NCBI GenBank assembly: GCA_023052935.1
Contig: CM041292.1
Span: 148,180,439-148,244,438, forward strand
DNA from: Piezodorus guildinii
Lineage: Eukaryota; Arthropoda; Insecta; Hemiptera; Pentatomidae
Length of the DNA: 64,000 nt
Direction: 5' to 3'
The position numbers and the translations under genes are program-made. Positions 59,207 through 64,000 of the stretch are shown here, one piece after another. Each line of letters starts with the position of its first letter. Within the stretch, counting starts at the first letter, position 1. The notes under the pieces are model-generated. The model was given only the letters and a program-made list of their open reading frames with translations, did no database searches and was not told the origin of the DNA.

Positions 59207-62200
59207 TCAACTTCTTTTTTCTTTTCTTTGGATAGATTTCCCTTTCAAAATCCTTGCTAATATTTTCATCCCGTTCCATACTAAGAAGACAACCGCTAAG
59301 AACACAGCAATTAGGAAAAACACGACATCTAATAGATGGAGCTGGATGTAAGACAAGCTGAGAGCTTTTGGTTTAAGAACGTCTGGATACTTTATCACAT
59401 GCTCTATCCAGAACACAGCTTCGTCCAGAGGTTCCAATGGTCTGTCGTGGAAGATTTTAGATCTCCTTGTCATTTCTTCTTTGTACCTATGCAAAATTTT
59501 ATCTTTTATTATTTTGTTTTGTTTGAAATAATTATTAGCTAAGATATATGATTTTTCACAGTAGGAATCATTAACTAAATGTAAGCAAATATTACTATAT
59601 CTCTGTTATTATTCTTAAAATCATTATATTATGTAAAGAGAAACAATTCAATAATTCAGGAAACAAACCCAACCAATTCTAACCAGGTATATAAAGTATT
59701 ATTTTTTTTAGGGACTGTTCATTCATTATCAGCGCGACACACTCATGAAGCGGTCCCTAGCCAGTTCAACCGCTCTTAACCATTGCTCTCTTACGGTATC
59801 TTCACAGATACCCCCTCTTTCTTCAGATCCTTTTGGACGCTATCCTTTCATCTTCCCTTCGGTCTTCTACGAGGCATCTTCTTTCTGGGTTTCATAGTTC
59901 AGTCTTCTGATTAGATGGCCAAACCAACTAATTCGTTGTACTCTTACGAACTGGGATACACTCAAGTCATCATAGAATGTATACGGCTCTGAGTTTTTTT
60001 CGAAGTCAAAACAAACCACTTTCCTCTACAAGCCCATAAATACGCCTTAGGGTCTTTGTTTTAAACCTATCGATGCGGTCAGCTGATATTTGGTTAGTAT
60101 ACTACTACATAGTACTTAGTTGGTTGTGGCTATTTTTAATATTAATGCGTTTGGTAAGTCGGCGTAATCTGTGAAAACGTTTTTAGGGGGTCCGAATCTG
60201 TTCTTTGACTGTTGGTAAAATAATATTGTTGAGGTCAACCGTGTTACCACTATGCCTGTGTGTTTATATTCTATGCTTTTCAAGGAAATTGCTAACCTTC
60301 TCTCCTTTTTTACTTCACAAAAAGTAAGATCTGTAACTACATATAAATAGTACATGCAGATAGACATTTATACGACAGTGGATGAGTAACAGTTGGTTCT
60401 TTTGTATATCCTGAAACCGTATATTTCCCATCTCAAGGGAAGAAAACTTGTTACGAGACGTATCTGAGATTCACTGGTCAAAAAAATATGGCCAGCTTAA
60501 TTTCTACTACCATACATTTTCCTTCGTAGGAATATTCATGGCACGTCTATTAAGGGGTTAACTATGTTACTTTTAATATATTATTTTCGCTTCGGATTTC
60601 GCTAATATACATTCCGTGAAGCATCAGATAGCAAACCGTCTTACCGATTTGGCTGAATGTAATATTTAATAAAGCTTCGGTTAAGCAATTTTACTTCGAA
60701 AACATAACTTTTTTTGCTTATTATTGCTCATGAAAGTAAACCTCTTTTCCATGCACTACTTACCTACAATATGGACAGCATTTAACTGATGATTGCTGTA
60801 ATCAAGAAATACATTAAAAATTGATAGTCTGAGTACCAGAAGACATAGAGGAGTAAAATATTACTTTTCTACAAGGATTGTACCGCCACGTAGGTAGATA
60901 GATATGAAAATATAAACTTCTAATCTATTGAAATCTCTTTGATAAATATATCTACTATATTATATTGTATTATATGTTTTCTTACGTTTTATTTGATAGG
61001 ACTTCCTTCACTATTCTTGATACACTGTCGTAGTTTATCTCGGTAAGGCTCAACATTTTTCCCAATCCCGCTTCTTCGACGAAGCGGAAATTCTTTGGCT
61101 GGTCTCCGAAGAAGGGTATGCCTATCACAGGGACTCCAAAGTTTACTGCTTCCAAAAGACTTTGGTAGCCACCGTGGGTAATAAAGAGTACGGTGTTATT
61201 GTGAGCTGGAAATAAATAAATGAAAAGAAACATATTTTAATCGCAATGGAGATATTTGTAGCCGTATTATAAATTATTGCATCATATATATATATATTTC
61301 AATCAAATATAATATATATTTTATGTATAGTTTAAATAACTGATTCAGAAGATATGAGAATGATCCTATCATAAATGAAGATATAAATTCAATCAAGATT
61401 ATAATAAAACTGTAACAGTAAAATGAATGTACCCAAGACATCTTGCTGGGGAAACCATTTCTCCAGATGAACATTTTCTGGAAGTTTTCCTTCATATGCT
61501 GTTTTCTCCCACTTCATGAGAACCTTTTGAGGAACCTCTTCGAAGACCATCATTAATGCTGTGAGCAGTTCTCTAATGGAAGGGTCCGCCACATTGATAT
61601 TAGATCCGAGTGAGAAATAAATGACACCGTTCACAGCATCATCCATGAATCTTTGCATTTTCTAAAAAAATATAAATATTTATTGAAGTTTATATACACT
61701 AACAGAGTTTGCTTGAGGTGAAGTTGGATAGATGTTTAAATAAAATGTTTTTGTCATTTACTTATAGTTCTTATAGTTAACAAACACAGCGTTACATTAC
61801 ATAAACTGTCGTCATGAATAGTATTATATGGTTGTGGCAATATGATAAGATTATAAGGAATTTACATTAGTATTGAGGATTATTTTAAAAATAGAACAAT
61901 GGTTACTTAAGAATGTTTGTTCAACAAGAAATATATATGTAAACACATTATTAATTTTTTTTAATGAACGATATTATTTGATATCTCACACACAAACACA
62001 TATATAAACAAGAATCTATTATATATATACAAGAATCTAATTCATCAATTTTTTTATATTATAATTTTATTCGAAATCATTCGGGTTTCAGGTACTCACA
62101 CTATCATTCCTCCTTAACTTTCTTTATTTTACGTTTCGATCCTCCGTCTATTTTTATACATAGGATCCTTTTCAACACAAAGAAATTTATTGAGCACCGG

Positions 62201-63571
62201 CACACCACATAGGCTGACTACAGTGCACTGAGTGTTGAAAAGGATCCTATGTATAAACATAGACGGAGGATCGAAACGTCTAATAAAGAAAATAAAGGAG
62301 TGATAGTTTAAGGAACTAAAACCCGAATAATTCAAATTAAAAATATATTTATACATATACACATATGTATACTTTTCATGTTTGTTAATTTATTTATAAG
62401 ATGTTAATGGGTAACTTAATATACACACCAGTTTAACGAAAATTTATTGTAGTTAATATTTATTATTAGTAAATCTTAAGGTGAAATTAGATAAACATAT
62501 TTTATTTTAAAGGATTTTACTAAATTAGATTTCATCACGACTTACTTTGTAATATTGTAAATTGTTTACTTTAGTATATTGGCGTAACATAAGGCTAATA
62601 TGAAAAAATAATTATTTATCCAAAATAGTTAAATAAAGACGGCTACCCTGATAACATTTTCATCAATCTTACAGTTCTTATTGTGTCAATTACGTCGTTA
62701 GAGAAGTAGCTAGGAAAATCCACATAATACAAAATACAGATCAGCTGTAAAAGTTATACTATTCAATGCAGAATGGTGACAAAGAAAGCTAAAACAGCGG
62801 CATACGTTTCCAAATCGGATTGATCAAGTGTTAAAACCATCCCATGAACTAGCATTTCCTTCGTAAAGTGTTCAGAAAGGTCTGAAGAGATAAGATTCGG
62901 AACACTCCCAGGAAAATCGCCAAAGATCATTTTGAAGGAGTACAAGCTAAGCCGGTCACATTGGAAGGATGGATTAGAAAGGAGCTACCGAAATGAACTT
63001 ACCCGGTTAAAAAAGGTCCATCAGGGTGACCAAATTACTGCTGCTAATACTGAGAGATATTCGAAGAAAATGAGGTCTAGATTCGAGTATGTGAAGATAG
63101 TTGACCTAAAGTACGAGACATTCAGTCCAGGTAAATGTAGTCTACTTCACATCGCGGTACATGAGGAGTAAATATTCTAAAAATGATTTTAATATTTAAG
63201 TGAAATATAAGGTACCTCGGGTAATGGTTTCCTGGATGCTATGGTTACACCTGCAATGTCTTTCCTATGCGGTGGCTTAGGCACTGGGTAACCAATGGAA
63301 TTGTGGTAATTCACCAAGATGAGGCTCCTGTTAGTCAGCATTTGCATGAATGGAGGCCTGCTCTCGTGCCCTGTGTAGTTGAAGTACTGGTCAGCCATTC
63401 GTTCCATTTCATTCATGTGGTAGTAACCTCCAATGGTATTCAACGCGTACACGTACGTATTGTACACCCTCTGCCAGAAGTTCATGTTTTCGGTCAACTG
63501 AGCCTTGAAGTCGACTTGATAGGAAGGATTGTCTGGCAGTCCGGCTAGTTCGTTCATCCATCCGCAGTCAC
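59207..63571 (-). CDS. UDP-glycosyltransferase, copy 5, 3' part (continues beyond window)
   Basis: Visible coding exons are 63571-63216 (exon 3), 61661-61433 (exon 4), 61205-60986 (exon 5) and 59486-59207 (exon 6), with the same lengths and phases as copy 1 and no frame damage. Exon 4 has VIYFSLGSN. Exon 5 has the signature FITHGG...GVPVIGIPFFGDQ. Exon 6 has the transmembrane helix and the KEKRS tail. Exons 1, 2 and the noncoding exon must lie to the right of the window. It differs more from copies 1-4 than they do from each other (for example AYEGKLPENVHLEKWF, NTIGGYYHMNEMERMADQ). Likely a working gene if the missing exons are intact. Confidence 0.9.
59729..60090 (-). mobile_element. RTE-like LINE 3' fragment
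   Basis: In intron 5 of copy 5. Minus-strand pieces in shifting frames give KTLRRIYGLVEESG, then VQRISWFGHLIRRL, RRPKGR, VQKDLKKEGV and a final REQWLRAVELARDRF before a stop. This order is that of the C-terminal tail of RTE-type reverse transcriptases. No catalytic core is left. Confidence 0.6.
62050..62350. repeat. Long hairpin (inverted repeat) in intron 3 of copy 5
   Basis: Arms at about 62050-62178 and 62232-62350 are nearly perfect in the inner 50 bp (ACGTTTCGATCCTCCGTCTA near 62131 and its complement near 62260). The loop is about 53 bp. On RNA this would fold into a stem of more than 100 bp with few mismatches. It encodes nothing. Confidence 0.85.
62861..63180 (+). other. Intron block conserved between UGT copies (copy 5)
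   Basis: It aligns with 39248-39530 and 4240-4500. The plus strand is open from 62932 to 63171, ending HIAVHEE, similar to HITVHDD in copy 3. It is not part of the UGT coding sequence. Confidence 0.45.
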
Positions 63572-64000
63572 CTGTAATCCCAAAGAACAAAAATTAAAAG
63601 AATTTCCTCTAAAGATTTTGAATAGGACAAATATAAAACATGATTCATAGATACGATTTTCTTTACTGATTACTAGATCACAATATTATTATTTATCTTT
63701 ACTTTATATTTTGTCTTAACTAGCCCTAATAGCACTGACGAAGCGGATGTAGAGGAAACCTGATCTTCTTGAGCCCATCTCATCCCATGGACGAGTCATC
63801 AATAAGTCCCAGTGACTAATAGGTTCTGAGGGCCGAATGTAAGTTTTATTTTGAGTTATGAAAGTATTTAAGGTTGCTTATTTGTACAAATGTTTTGTAT
63901 TTACATAACACGTTCACGATGGCATGTACTATGATAAGATGCACGATGATGCCAATGATTGTCCCGTCGGGTAGCGCGTAACACAGGTGGATCACTACAG
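63572..64000 (-). other. Start of intron 2 of UGT copy 5
   Basis: Upstream of exon 3 on the minus strand, after the acceptor GATTACAG. No exon 2 is found before the window ends, so intron 2 is longer than 429 bp. No repeat is recognised. Confidence 0.55.

Overview
The window is AT-rich animal DNA, almost certainly insect. It has spliced genes with GT-AG introns, arthropod-type TATA plus TCAGT start sites, tRNA-derived SINEs, Jockey- and I-like LINEs and long microsatellites. No bacterial, plasmid or viral gene set is present.

The core is a tandem cluster of UDP-glycosyltransferase (UGT) genes, all on the minus strand and all with the same six coding exons. The coding exons measure 232, 234, 356, 229, 220 and 280 nt with identical intron phases. 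Copy 1 (780-6224) is complete and open, encoding 516 residues. Copy 2 (14544-20622) has all exons but a 1-nt deletion in exon 3. Copy 3 (36817-41883) has all exons but a 1-nt insertion in exon 6 that removes the membrane anchor. Copy 4 (53304-56150) keeps only exons 6, 5 and the last 64 nt of exon 4. Copy 5 (59207-63571) shows exons 3-6 intact and runs off the right edge. A 75-nt relic of another exon 6 lies at 13976-14050. Copies 1-3 each have a noncoding first exon and a TATA/Inr promoter about 4 kb upstream of the ATG (8.3 kb in copy 3, because a retrotransposon has inserted there). The duplicated unit therefore includes the promoter, the 5' UTR intron, the gene and a conserved 3' flank.

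The products would be ER membrane enzymes that conjugate small lipophilic compounds with UDP-sugars, a detoxification or endogenous-metabolite role. The features seen are a signal peptide, a catalytic SHH motif, the C-terminal UGT signature, one transmembrane helix and a KXKXX ER-retrieval tail.

Mobile DNA fills the introns and spacers. An apparently intact Jockey-type LINE (43846-48244) has a 10-bp target duplication, and its empty site can be read in copy 1. A decayed relative lies at 25432-28690. A full-length but frameshifted I/LOA-type LINE (30437-36210) has a 13-bp target duplication and an empty site in copy 2. Smaller RNase H-bearing and RTE-like LINE fragments are also present. There are three tRNA-derived SINE families, a roughly 1-kb noncoding repeat in four copies, and several long inverted repeats, three of them in the intron between exons 3 and 4. 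Overall the window is a snapshot of birth-and-death evolution in a UGT cluster, with transposon insertions that can be ordered relative to the gene duplications.
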